Below, one piece after another: positions 49,002 through 60,880 of a stretch of 64,000 nucleotides of DNA (position 1 is its first letter; each line of letters begins with the position of its first letter). This stretch comes from Papio anubis. Lineage: Eukaryota; Chordata; Mammalia; Primates; Cercopithecidae. The DNA lies in contig NC_044986.1 in the NCBI RefSeq assembly GCF_008728515.1, positions 51,634,855-51,698,854 of the forward strand. The letters run 5' to 3'. The position numbers and the translations under genes are program-made. Below the pieces are notes generated by a model. It saw only the letters and a program-made list of their open reading frames with translations, was not told the origin of the DNA and searched no databases.

Positions 49002-52000
49002 TAGCTTTGTTCTTTTTGCTTAGGATTGCCTTGGTTATTCAGGCTTTTTTTTTTTTTTTTTTTTTTTTTGGTTCCATATGAATTTTTTAATAGTTTCTTC
49101 TAGTCTGTGAAGAATGTCAATGGTAGTTTAATGAAAACAACATTGAATCTATAAATTGCTTTGGGTAGTATGGTCATTGTAATGATATTGATTCTTCCTG
49201 TCCATGAGCACGGAAGGTTTTTTTTAATTTTTTCATTAGTTTGTGTCATGCATGATTTATTTTACCAGTGATTTGTAGTTCTACTTGTAGACCTTATTAG
49301 TGTCAGAAGCTCTGGGGCTGAGATGATGATGTTTTCTAGATATATGATCATGTCATCTGCAAACAGTAATAGCTTGACTTCCTCTCTTCATATTTGAATG
49401 CCTTTTCTTTCTTTCTCTTGCCTGATTTTGCTGGCCAGAACTTTCAACACAATGTTAAATAGGAGTGATGAGAGAGGGCATCCTTTTCTTGAACCAGTTT
49501 TCAAGGGGAATGCTCCCAGCTTTTCCCCACTCAATATGATGTTGGTGGTGAGTCTATCATATATATTTTTATTATTTTGAGGAATGTTCTTTCAATACCT
49601 AGTTCATCTAGAGTTTTTTCTTAACATGAAGTGATGTTGAATTTTATTAAAAGCCTTTTCTGCATCTATTCGTTTGTTTCCTATAGCTCGGTTTATGTGA
49701 TGAAGCACATTTATTGATTTGTGTATGTTGAACCAACCTTGCATTCTGGGGATGAACCCTATTTAATCATGGTAGATAAGCTTTTTGATGTGCTGCTGGA
49801 GTCAGTTTGCCAGTGTTTTGTCAAGGATTTTTGCATCAATGTTCACCAAGGATATTGGCCTGAAGTTGTCTTTTTTGTTGTTTTTGTATCTCTGTCAGGC
49901 TTTGGTATAAGGAGGATGCTGACCTCATGGAATGAGTTAGGGAGGAATCTCTCCTTTTCAATTTTTTGGAATAGCGTCAGTAGGTATGGTACAGGATCTT
50001 ATTGGTACATCTTGTAGAATTCAGCTGTGAATCGATCTGGTTCTGCGTTTTTTTAGATTAATAGGCTATTTATTACTCCCTCAATTTCAGAACTCATTAG
50101 TGGTCCGATCAGGGATTTGACTTCTTCCTGGTTCAGTCTTAGGAGCATGTATGTGTCCAGAAATTCATCTATTACTTCTAGATCTTCTATTTTATGTGCA
50201 TAGAGATGTTCATAATATTCTTTGATGGTTGTTTGTATTTCTGTGGGGTCAATGGCAATATTCTCCTTATCATTTCTGATGGTATTTATTTTAGTCTTTT
50301 CTGTTCTTTATGAATCTAGCTAATAGTCTATTTATTTTATTAAGTTTTTTTTTTTTTTTTTCAAAAAAAAACAGCTTCTGGATTCTTTGATCTTTTCAAT
50401 GGTTTTTAGTGTCCCTGTCTCCTGATTCAGTTCAGCTCTGATTTTGGTTATTTCTTGTCTTTTGCTAGCTTTGGGATTTGTTTAGTATTGGTTCTCTAGT
50501 TCTTTTAGTTGCAAATTTGGGTTGTTGACTCGATATCTTTCTAACTTTTTGATGTGGATTTTTAGTGCTATAAATTTCCCTCTTAACAGTATCTTAACTG
50601 TGTCCCAGAGATTTTGGCATATTGTGTCTTTGTTCTCATTAGTTTCAAAGAAACTCTTGATTTCTGCCTTCATTTCATTATTTACTCAAAAGTCATTCTA
50701 GAGCATGTTATTCAATTTCCATGTAATTGTATAGTTTTGAGTAAATTTCTTAGATTTCAATTTTAATATGATTCTTCTGTGGTCTGAGAGACTGTTATTA
50801 TTTTAGTTCTTTTGCATTTGCTGAGGAGTGTTTTACTTCCAATTATCTTATCGATTTTAGAGTAAGTTCCATGTGCCAATGAGAAGAATATATATTCTGT
50901 TGTTTGGGGTGGAGAGTTCTATAGATGTCTATCAGGTGCATTTGATCCAGCGCCGAGTTCAGGTCCTGAATATCTTTGTTAATTTTCTGTCTCAATGATC
51001 TAATACTGTCAGTGGGGTGTTAAATTTACCCACTATAATTGTGTGATAATCTATGTATCTTTGAAGGTCTCTAAGAAGTTGCTTTATGAATCTGGGTGCT
51101 CTTGTATTTGGTGCATATATTTTTAGGATGGCAAATCTTCTTGGTGAATCAAAACCTTTACCATTAGGTAGGCCTTTTTGGTTTTTTTTGATCTTTGATG
51201 GTTTAAAGTCTGTTTTGTCAGATACTAGGATTGCAACCTCTGCCTTTTTCTGTTTTCTATTTGCTCGGTAGATTTTCCTCCATCTCTTTATTTAGAGTTT
51301 TTGTGTGTCATTGCATGAGAGATGGGTCTCTTGAAGACAGCATACCAATAGGTCTTGGTTCTTTATCCAGATTGCCACTCTGTGCCTTTTAATTGTGGCA
51401 TTTAGCCCATCCAGGTTAGTATTGTTATGTGTGGATATGATCCTTTCATCATGATATTAGGGTGCTATTTTGCAGACTTGTTTGCATGATTGCTTTATAG
51501 TGTCACTAATCTCTAAACTTCAGTGTTTTTGTAGTGGCTGCTAATGGTCTTTCCTTTCCGTATTATTTCTTCCTTCCTTGTAAGGAGCTCTTACAAGGCA
51601 GGTCTGGTGGTAACAAATTCCCTCAGGATTTGTTTGTCTGAAAAGGATCTTATTTTTCCTTTTCATATGAAGTTTAGTTTGGCTGAATATGAAATTCTGG
51701 ATTGGAATTTCTTTCCTTTAAAAACATTGAATATTGGCCCCCAATCTCTTCTAGCTTGTAAGATTTCCAGTGAGATGTCTGCTGTTAGTCTGATGGGCTT
51801 CCCTTTGCAGGTAACTGGTCTTTTTCTCTAGCTGCCCTTAATATTTTTTTCTTTCATTTCGACTTTGGAGAATCTGATGATTCTGCATCTTGGAAATGAT
51901 CTTCTCCTGGTATATCTTACTAGGGTTCTCTGCATTTTCTGAATTTGAATGTTGAACTTTCTAGCTAGGTTGGCAAAGTTCTCATGGATGATTGCCTTAA

Positions 52001-52044
52001 ATATGTTTTCCAAGTTGGTTCCATTCTTCCCATCTCTTTCAGGT
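49002..52044 (-). mobile_element. Inner L1, inverted 5' segment (late ORF1 to reverse transcriptase)
   Basis: The plus strand is the reverse complement of L1: 'ctttgttctttttgcttagg' (ORF2 reverse transcriptase) at the left, through 'gatatgaaattctgga', down to an ORF1 segment 'tggttccattcttcccatct' at the right. The copy has a ~180-bp internal deletion near 49300 and expanded T-runs (49047-49071, 50345-50361). Together with 52045-53427 it forms one insertion whose 5' part is inverted. Confidence 0.9.
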
Positions 52045-53427
52045 GTTGGGATGATTGGCTAGCCATATGCAGAGCAATGAAAATGAATCCCTTTCTTACA
52101 CTGTACATAAACATTAACTCAAGGTGGATTAAAGACTTAAATGTAAAACCCATTCAGGTCATAAGCATGGGCAAATATTTCATTATAAAGAAGCCAAAAG
52201 CAATTGTAACCAAAGAAAAATTGACAAAAGATATCTAACTAAACAGTTTCTGCACAACAAAAGAAACTGTCAACAGAGTAAATAGACAACCTGAAGAATG
52301 GGAGAAAATTTTTGCAAATTATGCATCCAATAAGGGACTAGTGTCTATAATCTGTAAGGAATTTAAATGAATTTTTACAAAAAAATAAAAACCTCCACAA
52401 AAGTGGGCAAAGTACATAAACAGACTCTTTTCAAAAGAAGATTTACATGCAGCTAATAATTATCTTTAGAAAAGCTCAACATTACAGTTTATTAGAGAAA
52501 CACAAATGAAAACCACAGTGTGATACCATCTCACACCAATAAGAATGGTCATTAAAAATAAAAAAATAACAGACGCTAGTGAGATTGTGGAGAAAAAGGA
52601 ATACACAAGGAATATACTTATACACTGTTAGTGGGAGTATAAATTAGTTCAACCATTGTAGAAGACAGTGTGGTAATTCCTCAAGGACCTAAAGACTGAA
52701 ATACCATTCAGAACAGAAATCCCATTACTCAATATATACCCAAAGGAATATAAATTATTCTATTATAAAGATACATACTGTGGTGGTGTGTGTCTGTAAT
52801 CCCAGCTACTTGGGAGGCTAAGGCAGGAGAATCAGTTGAACCTAGGAGGCAGAGTTTGCAGTGAGTTGAGATCATGCCACTGCAATACGGCATACAGCCT
52901 GGATGAAAGAGTGAGACTTCATTTCAAAGAAAAAAAAAAAAAAAAGGACACATGGATACATGCAAGCATATGTTCACTGCAGCACTATTCTCAATAGCAA
53001 AGACATGAATCAACCTAAATGTCCATCAGTGATTGACTGGATAAAGATATGGTACAAATACACCATGAAATACTATGCATATGTAAAAACAAATGACATC
53101 GTGTCCTTTGCAGGAACATGGATGGATCTAGAGGCCATTATCTTTAGCAAACTAACACAGGAACAGAAAACAAAATACCACATGTTCTCACTTATAAGTG
53201 GGAGCTACATGATGAGAAAACATGGACACTGAGAGGGGAACAACACATACTGGGCCTTTTGGACAGTGGAGGGTGGGAGTAGGGAGAGGATCAGGAAAAA
53301 CAACTAATGGGTACAAAGTTAATACCTGGTTAACAAGATAGTCTGTACAACAAGCCCCATGACACAATTTTACCTATATTACAAACCTGCACTAGTACCC
53401 CTGAACTTAAAGTTAAAAAATAAAAAA
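52042..53427 (+). mobile_element. Inner L1, direct 3' segment to poly(A)
   Basis: Starts 'ggtgttgggatgattggcta' within ORF2, about 230 bp of L1 sequence downstream of where the inverted segment ends in element coordinates. It runs through the ORF2 C-terminus and 3' UTR to an A-rich tail at 53414-53427. 'ggt' (52042-52044) is shared by both segments at the junction. It carries a truncated Alu insertion at 52779. Confidence 0.9.
52779..52946 (+). mobile_element. 5'-truncated Alu (right half) inserted in the inner L1
   Basis: 'tgtaatcccagctacttggg', 'gaggctaaggcaggagaatc' and 'tgagatcatgccactgca' form the right Alu monomer with an A-tail. L1 sequence is continuous across it ('attataaagatacat' before, 'ggacacatggatacatgc' after). 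'aaagatacat' and 'aaaggacacat' are a probable imperfect target-site duplication. Confidence 0.93.
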
Positions 53428-54388
53428 GGATAAAATTTATAAAAGATGGCTATAAAAATTATAAATGATCTCTACTATTAAAAAATCCAAAACATATATG
53501 AAAATATTGAAGAGAATACAAACAAACGGAAAGTCATCCTATAGTCATCCTACGAAGTGGAAGAATTAATATTGTTAAAATGTTCATACCACCAAAAGAA
53601 ATCTACAAATTCAAAGCAATCCCTAACAAAATACCAAAGATATTATTTGGAGAAATGGAAAAAATAATCTTAAAATTTGTATGGAACCATAAAAGACCCC
53701 AGATAGCCAAAGCAGCCTTGAGCAAAAGAACAGAGACATCGAACTACCTGACTTCAAAAAACACTGTATCGTCATAGTAAACAAGACAGCATGTTACTGG
53801 CATAAAAACAGATACCAGAGAAATAGAATAGGGAACTCAGATATAAATTCTTGCATTTACAGCCAACTGATTTTTGCCAAAGGCACCAAGAACACACAAT
53901 GGGGAAAGGGCAGTCTGTTTAATAAATTGTGCTTGGAAAATGTGATATCCACAGGCAAAAGAATAAAACTAGACCCCTATATCTTACCATATACAAAAAT
54001 CAACTCAAAATGAATAAGAGTTAAATGTAACACCCAAAACTCTGAAACTACTGGAAAAAATTACCAAGGAAAACACTTCATGATATTGTTCTGGGGAAGG
54101 ATTTTTTTGTTAAGAACTCAAAAGAATAGGCAACAAAAGCAAAAATAGACAAATGGGATTTTGTCAATCTACAAAGCTTCTGCCCAGCAAAGGAAACAAT
54201 CATCAGAATGAAAAGATAGTTTACAGAATGGAAGAAAATGTTTGCAAACTATGTATCTGACAAATGATTCGTGTTTAAATGTATAGGGAACATAACTCAA
54301 TAGCAAAAAATGCTAATAATCCTTTTGAAAACTGGGCAAAAGCTCTGAATAGATATTTTTCAACAGAAGATATGCATATAGCCAATAA

Positions 54389-54523
54389 GTGTCACATTTA
54401 TGCCTAGTGTCCCATTATTGGAATGCTAAGCATGTGGGAGTTATTTATATCCCACTGCTCAAGGTCATCAAGGTCTGATTGCAAAAATTCAAACAATTGC
54501 AACCTCAGGCATAAATGGGTTAA
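54389..54523 (-). mobile_element. MER85-like piggyBac MITE
   Basis: A 135-bp block that interrupts L1 sequence. It has inverted ends: 'cacatttatgcctagtg' on the left and the complement of 'cccatttatgcctgagg' on the right. An intact TTAA lies at 54520-54523, the piggyBac target; the left TTAA is degraded. Internally 'aaggtctgattgcaaaaatt' and 'cccacatgct'-complement words fit MER85. MER85 is the non-autonomous family mobilised by the PGBD3 transposase. Confidence 0.8.
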
Positions 54524-54670
54524 ACACATGCTGATCACAAACTTCAGGAAAGTACACATCAAATGAGACATTATTTCACCTTAGTTAGAATAGCTATTAT
54601 CAAAAAGACAAAAAATAACAAATATTGGTAAGAATGTGGAGAAAGAAAAGCTCTTGGGAATATAAACTAG

Positions 54671-54958
54671 TAGAGCCATTATGAAAAACAGTATGGAGGT
54701 TCCTCAAAAAATTAAATATGTAACTATCATATGATCCAGAAATCCCACTGCTGTATATATATATATGCCAAGGATTTAAAATAGGTATGACAAGGAGATG
54801 CCTGCAATCCATGTTTAGTACAGCCATTAGGGAAAAACAGTATGGAGGTTCCTTAAAAAATTAAATATAGAACTACCATACAATCCAGTAATTCCACTAC
54901 TAGGCATTTATCCAAGGAAACTGTATCAGTATATTGAAGAGATACTTGCATTCCAGTG
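54671..54958 (+). repeat. ~148-bp tandem duplication within the outer L1
   Basis: 54671-54818 and 54819-54958 both cover the same ORF2 stretch ('aaaaacagtatggaggttcc', 'ccagaaatcccact' / 'ccagtaattccact'). They are diverged by eye at about 15-25%. Confidence 0.8.
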
Positions 54959-54969
54959 TGATTAATGAT

Positions 54970-55345
54970 AAACACTTGCTTTCCTTTTGGGGTCTGGAAC
55001 TTCAATAACCATAGTCAGTCACACAGACATTATGTCCCTATGGTACTAATCCATAATAAAACTCCTGGATTTCTAGGCTAGGTGAGTTTCCCTTCAAAAA
55101 ACACTTTGTACATGTTGTCAAAACTTACTGATGGATGAATTAAGTGTGTGCTTTGCAATTCTACTGGGAGGGCACTCCTGGAAACTTGTGCCTAATGTGC
55201 CCTATTTATGCCCCATTTATTCCTTTGCTGCTTTTGTTTTGTATTATTTCACTGTAATAAATTGTAACTGTGAATACAATGATGACCATTTCCTATGGGT
55301 GATATTATCAAATAACCAAACTTGAGGGTGATCTTGGGAATATTT
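54970..55345 (+). mobile_element. LTR-like 3' portion, family not assigned
   Basis: 'ccataataaaactcctggat', 'tctaggctaggtgag', 'actgtaataaattgtaactg' and 'cttgagggtgatcttggg' resemble the 3' part of an old mammalian LTR with its AATAAA (55256-55261). Confidence 0.5.
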
Positions 55346-55789
55346 TCCATAATAGTTTTTAAACTAAAAGATAAATGAAGGAAACAAGAAATAAAAAGTA
55401 AATACAGTTACTCAATTAGTGAAAAGAGTAATCAACCAAATATATCTATTTATATAGATAAATATATATTTGCAATTTTTTTCTATATGTATGGGTTGAA
55501 TAATTTTTTACATACAACATACATATTATTCAAATCAGAAATGCTTCAAACCATAGCCATAGAGAAAATATAATAATTTATATGTTGTACATTGTTGTCT
55601 TAATAAGTAAAATATGTAGGTTATTTTTATAAAAGCATACAATAAAATTATGCTTTTTTTTCTGGAGACATGAATTAGTCTTGTCCATATAGGGTCCTTA
55701 GAAAGAGGTAATGACCATTGATTTCTTTCATTCTAGAATGCTATTAAGATGAAAATCCCTAGGCTTGTATAGGCTCATAGTTTTGTTGA
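55346..55789. other. AT-rich intergenic DNA
   Basis: Includes an AT-only patch at 55438-55470; nothing else recognised. Confidence 0.5.
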
Positions 55790-55936
55790 ATTTTTTTTTT
55801 TATTTTATTATATATTTTTAGAGATTGAGGTCTTTCTATGTTGATCAGGCTCATCTCAAACTCCTGGCCTCAAGTCATCCTCCTGCCTCTACCTTCGGAG
55901 TCACTGAGATTACAGGTGTGATTCACTGCACCTGGC
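55790..55936 (-). mobile_element. Alu left monomer (FLAM-type), antisense
   Basis: A T-rich tail followed by 'tagagattgaggtctttcta', 'caggctcatctcaaactcct' and 'gattacaggtgtgattcact', ending 'gcacctggc'. Only one monomer is present, and its divergence is high, fitting a fossil Alu monomer. Confidence 0.85.
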
Positions 55937-58900
55937 TTGGAGCTTACGTTCTTATTAATCAATGCTTCTAAACAGAGGTCTCTTCTCGCTGCTCATTTCC
56001 CTTTAAGCAGTTTTACTGTGTATCAAGAACCAGTATTTTACGAGGCAGAAAATCTCCCTACCTCCTAAAACTTCAACATTTCCAAAAAATGCTTGTACTT
56101 CATGCTTGACTTAAATGGAAGACTTTTTTTTCTTTTGCTCATAGAATAGAAGTTTATTTTTAAATCTATACAAATTATAATGACATTTGGTTACAGTCAT
56201 TTACAGTATAAAGACATATTGTTTACTGTCATTTGAACTATTTATATTTATAAGCCAAATGCCTTCTATATTTATGATTACATTGTTTGACCAATTATTC
56301 TGATATTTATGGGTCCTCATTATTGCCTCAGTGGAATACTTATTCACCCACATTTAGAGCATTGAAACTTAGCTGACAGCTTTTATTTATATCAGCTTTA
56401 ATATCTTCCACTTTCACCCACTTCAGGGACACAAACTCATGAGCACAACTGAGGTTTGTCATCATCAGATTCTTTCAGCTTCATTTACGCTCAGCATTTT
56501 TCTTTCTTACCATCTCCTTGAATTCTAAAACTCTTGCACACCCATTTATCAAGTGTATAACAACACTCAAAGAATCCACCCATTTCCTTTGTGGTTTATT
56601 TCCTTTCCTTCCTTCATTCTCTTTCTCTCATAGCATCGGTCTGAGGCACATCTATTTAAGGATTTTATAGCCAGCAGTCACAACTTTCTTATTACTTTGT
56701 CTCATTGTTGAATGTTCTCTGACAATAACCTGCTTAAATCCACCTGTCATAACACTTTTGATTACTGCTAGAGTGCTGCTATGAAATTTGATGGCACAAT
56801 AACATGCAATATTTAATTTTAGTTGGCTACTTATTAGATTTTCCTACACATCACCAATAGCATATACTTGAGTATTGAAAACACACATGTATAGCATCGA
56901 TCACCAGAGCCTAAATGTCTTTTAGAGTCTGTTCTGTGATAATGACTATACTTATCACATTGTAATTTTAATTATGACACTTGTCTTCATGACTGTATAT
57001 AATTAAGCCTATACTCAAGTTAAAAAGAGGTAAACATAAAATTTTAATAAATTCAAAGTCATAATCAATGATAAAATTTTAGAGAAAGAATGGTTAGCCT
57101 TCAGATTTATTTAAAATACAGGTAGGTTCAGTCCTGCAGGATTTATCAAATCTAACGTGCAATTTATTTTATGAGTGGCTAATATCAAGGTAAAGGTAAC
57201 ACTTCCAAATAAAACACTGCCAATTTATGTTTATAGCTGAAAAACACTGTAATTTTCTCCAACTCACAAACATCCCACCCACCATTTTTAAATTGGTACT
57301 AAGTGTATATTTTCTTTAAATTCTGTAATTTAAAATGTGGCTTTGTACTTTTTTTAACAAAACATTTTAATTATTTTGGCTAAGGTTTATTTTAAGATGT
57401 TCTCAGAGATGAAGCTTATTTTCTCAATAAACAACAACTGATTCCTACTTATGAGAGTGTCTACAGTGTAGTGCCTTAAGGAATTATCTAAACAGAACAG
57501 CTGTTAGTACATTAGCAGAACTTAGCCTAGTATCAATCAATGCATAGCAAGTTAGGCAGTCATGTCAAATTTCTTTGGCAGAAGAACTGAACTGGAGAAT
57601 TTTCATTATAAGCAGAGGAAAGGTAATTGATTTTGACTTTGGACATTTCAAATAAATATAAGATACTTCTGTTGATGTATTATTATCAGACCATTATTAT
57701 TAATTAAGTATTAAACTACATATATACACCAATTTGAATTTTTTTCCTAGAATTCTCAGAGCCAATTAGGGAAAAGCTGAAAAAGAAACTTACTTTAATC
57801 TGTTTTTGGAATAATTTTACATAAAGAAGAACAATAGCGATTGAATCATCATCACTAATTTAAAATTATCATGAGACGTATAAAACAATTGCCTAGATAT
57901 TCAAAATTGTCAATGGGGAAATATTTGCCTTATTGGTGAGTATTTACAGCCAAAAACAGCTTGTTTTTAAGCTAAAATGTTATCCAGCAATGCAGTAAGA
58001 AACACACTAGAATAATATTCAGAAAGTAAATGCAATAAAAAGTGTTGTAATCTTTCTTTTAAAGTGATATTTCAAGTAGTTTAGTACCACCGAAAAAAAA
58101 ACTGGTAGTATTGTATAAGACATTAGCACTAATACATTCAAATCAAACTTAATATTATTATTTAATTATAAAAAAATTATTTTCCATATACTCAACTCAA
58201 TATAAATCAATTATTTAAGAGACATATACCACTTGAAATACTTAAACCACCATAACTTTCATTTCCTTTTAAAAGAAAAATAATTACCCACTGAGGCAAT
58301 TTTATAAATTTAGTTATAAGATTAAAAGTCAATGCATTACTTATCTTTCAACATTCTCTAAAACTGTCATTTAAATAGTGATTACAGAATTTTATTTCTG
58401 CCAATAATAAATGTGTCAGAAATAGAACAGGTTTGTCTTACCATACCAGCAGTTAGAAAATTACCTCTGTCTTGATACATCATAAAATTTTATTTAAAAG
58501 CCATTGAGAAGGAATAAATATGGAATCTCATTATTTCATTTTTACATTCACTTTTTCAGAGAATATCTTCACTTTAAAATATGTGCTTTTATACTTTATA
58601 GGCAGTACTTAGCTTCCTAATGTAACATTCACTTCCCACTGTTACCCCATGAATAATTCTGGTATGGAAAGCTATCTCAGTAAATCTCTCATACATCTCA
58701 AGTAAGAAGTACTTCCATTTGTATCTGCTTGTCCAAGAGAGATGAGTAGTTAACATCGAATATTGCTTTAAGAATTTCTAAAGCTCATTATTTAAACACA
58801 GACAGCAAAAACATGGTCTTCTATTTTTCTGCCACCTCTAAAGCATCAAAATATTATACTGGCTTGGGGAGTAAATATTATTCAATGCATTAGGTTATTT

Positions 58901-59819
58901 TTATATCAATCTAAATATACACAAATAATGGTTCAAACAACTAAACAATTTTTAAAAACAACACTTTATGTGAAATGTGGAAAATTAATGACTCCCCAAC
59001 GTAAAAGAAATTAAAGCAAAGGAACTTAGAAAGAAGTATTTGAGTTTAAAAATAAACTAAAAGTTTACAGAAACTCAAAAATTGTTTTTCTACCTAAAAA
59101 CCTGCTTTTACCCATGAAGTTTTAACTGTTATAAAACTTGTCCTCCCAAAACAAACAGAAAAAAAAATTGAAAAATAAACAAAACAACCACTTACAGACA
59201 TTGGACAACAGGCAGCAGAGGACTGTCATGCATGTAAAAAGGGAAATAAACAGAAAGTGTTCTATACAATCCTAGTTTTCTGTCAGGAGTCAATTTAGCA
59301 ACTATAATTCAGAAAGAAAACACAAACTGAATCAAAGGTTTTGCCACACTGAGGAGGCAGAGATCACAGTTGAGGGACACTAAGTTTCCTAGAATTTGCA
59401 AGACAGAGAAACTAAGAAGAGGAAGCTATAAAGAGACAGAGTTCCACAAAGAGCTTCAGACACACAGGGCTACCCATGAGTCTATGGTTGAGTAACAATC
59501 TGCACACAAAACTCCATGAGTCTGGGCAAGGAACAATTGATAAAGAAAATTTATCATGAATGTATAAGCTAAATAATTTTCTTTTCTCATGAAGTGCTAC
59601 AAATCTTTTGAGTATCCAATAGCCAGTAAGGTGACATCATGGAATATATAGGGATTGTCCTAGGGACCTCGGAAGAGCCACATATTTGTACTGGAGCTAC
59701 TTAGCCCTAGAGTAAAGGCTACGCCAGACTTTACTTTAGAAAGCTAAAAAACCTACATCAAAACGATTAAGTTGAGGTGGATAATATCAGTGTAACCTAT
59801 ATCTAATTTTATTGCCTAG
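55937..59819. other. AT-rich intergenic DNA, largest repeat-poor block
   Basis: About 3.9 kb without a repeat I can name. In a repeat-rich window this could mean very old decayed sequence or conserved non-coding DNA; the sequence alone cannot tell. No credible coding frame. Confidence 0.5.
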
Positions 59820-60062
59820 GCAAGCATGTGTGGAAGACAGAAAATAAATATTTAAATAAATGACAGCTGAGAAATTACCACATTTAATAGAAAACATAAG
59901 GCAATGGATCCAAGAAGGTCAATAAAGCTTAAGGAAGATAAACACAAATAAAATCACATCAAAGCATGTCATGATGAAGTTGTTAAAAGCCAGATAAAAA
60001 GCCAATTTAAAGCCTTCAAAATACATATTACATTCAGAGGAAGAAAGATACGAACAATTACA
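59820..60062 (+). mobile_element. Ancient L1M fragment (ORF1-region)
   Basis: 'gctgagaaattaccacattt', 'ggatccaagaaggtcaataa', 'gataaacacaaataaaatca' and 'catattacattcagagga' match the ORF1/spacer region of old L1M/L1ME elements. It covers the same element region as 62290-62410, so it is a separate copy. Confidence 0.7.
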
Positions 60063-60785
60063 GAGAGAGAGGACTTCTGGGATGGCAAGTAAAAAGTTTG
60101 GCTGATCCTATTTCCAATAATATGACAACGTAACTATTAGTGAAACTATATCTTAAAATTGTGTAAAATGTCTGGAACATTTTCTAAGACCATATAGCAT
60201 ATGGAAAAATGTTTGCTCAAAAGCCTGCTGAATTTCATTGAGAATCCTTGGCATTTCAGCCACAATCAGCCTCCTTTATCCCTCTCTTTTAGATATGTTT
60301 CGGAAGTTCTACCCTGGGTATTTTATTGCAGGAAAGGGTGGTTAAGAAGACAGAGGCTCCATTGGCCCCCATCTCTCAGTCTACATCTGATTTCACCCTG
60401 GGTAGGATAGAGTGCTAGTATTTTTCATTCCACTTCTAGACCCAGTTGGAAAAGCTTAATTCTCAGAAATCATGGTAGAAAGGACTGGGTCTCACTTCTC
60501 CCACCCAGCCAGTCCACATAAGGTTGAGATTCTACATCAGTCACAACATGCTGAGAATATTGTGGCTCCTATTTCCCCTGCCCCATCTTGAGCTTTAGAT
60601 AGAGGTTTCACACTGGTTGGGGAAAATCAGAACTGCAGGAGCTGCCACCTTTACCCAGTTATCAGTGAGTAATTCCAGAAAAATGAGTTTGGCCTCTGGC
60701 TTTTGTGCAATGGCACAGGGGTTTAGCCAGGGAGAGAGGCAGACCAGAAAAATGAACAAAACTGCATCTTAGCCTGAAAGGGCTG

Positions 60786-60880
60786 CTTCTATTTACAACA
60801 GAATTTGAAGAGCTCCATGTGTAAGGTTGTTATTTTCAATCTTACACATGGAGCTCTTCAAATTCTGTTCTAAATAGAAG
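60786..60880. repeat. Near-perfect inverted repeat (hairpin), 40-bp arms
   Basis: Left arm 60786-60825 and right arm 60841-60880 are reverse complements at 39 of 40 positions, with a single C/C mismatch at 60796/60870. The spacer is 15 nt. Arms are of mixed composition (for example 'gaagagctccatgtgtaag'), so this is not low-complexity coincidence. It lies in decayed L1M-like DNA but is far better matched than its surroundings would predict. Confidence 0.97.

Larger units (their letters stand above)
53428..54962 (+). mobile_element. Outer L1 resuming: late reverse transcriptase to ORF2 C-terminal region
   Basis: Continues from the break at 49001 with 'gaagaattaatattgttaaa', 'tggaaccataaaagacccc', 'tgttactggcataaaaacag', 'acaatggggaaagggcagt' and 'cagtatggaggttcc'. 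It has no 3' UTR or A-tail; sequence stops resembling L1 after about 54962. It is interrupted by the MER85-like element and contains a ~148-bp internal tandem duplication. Confidence 0.9.
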
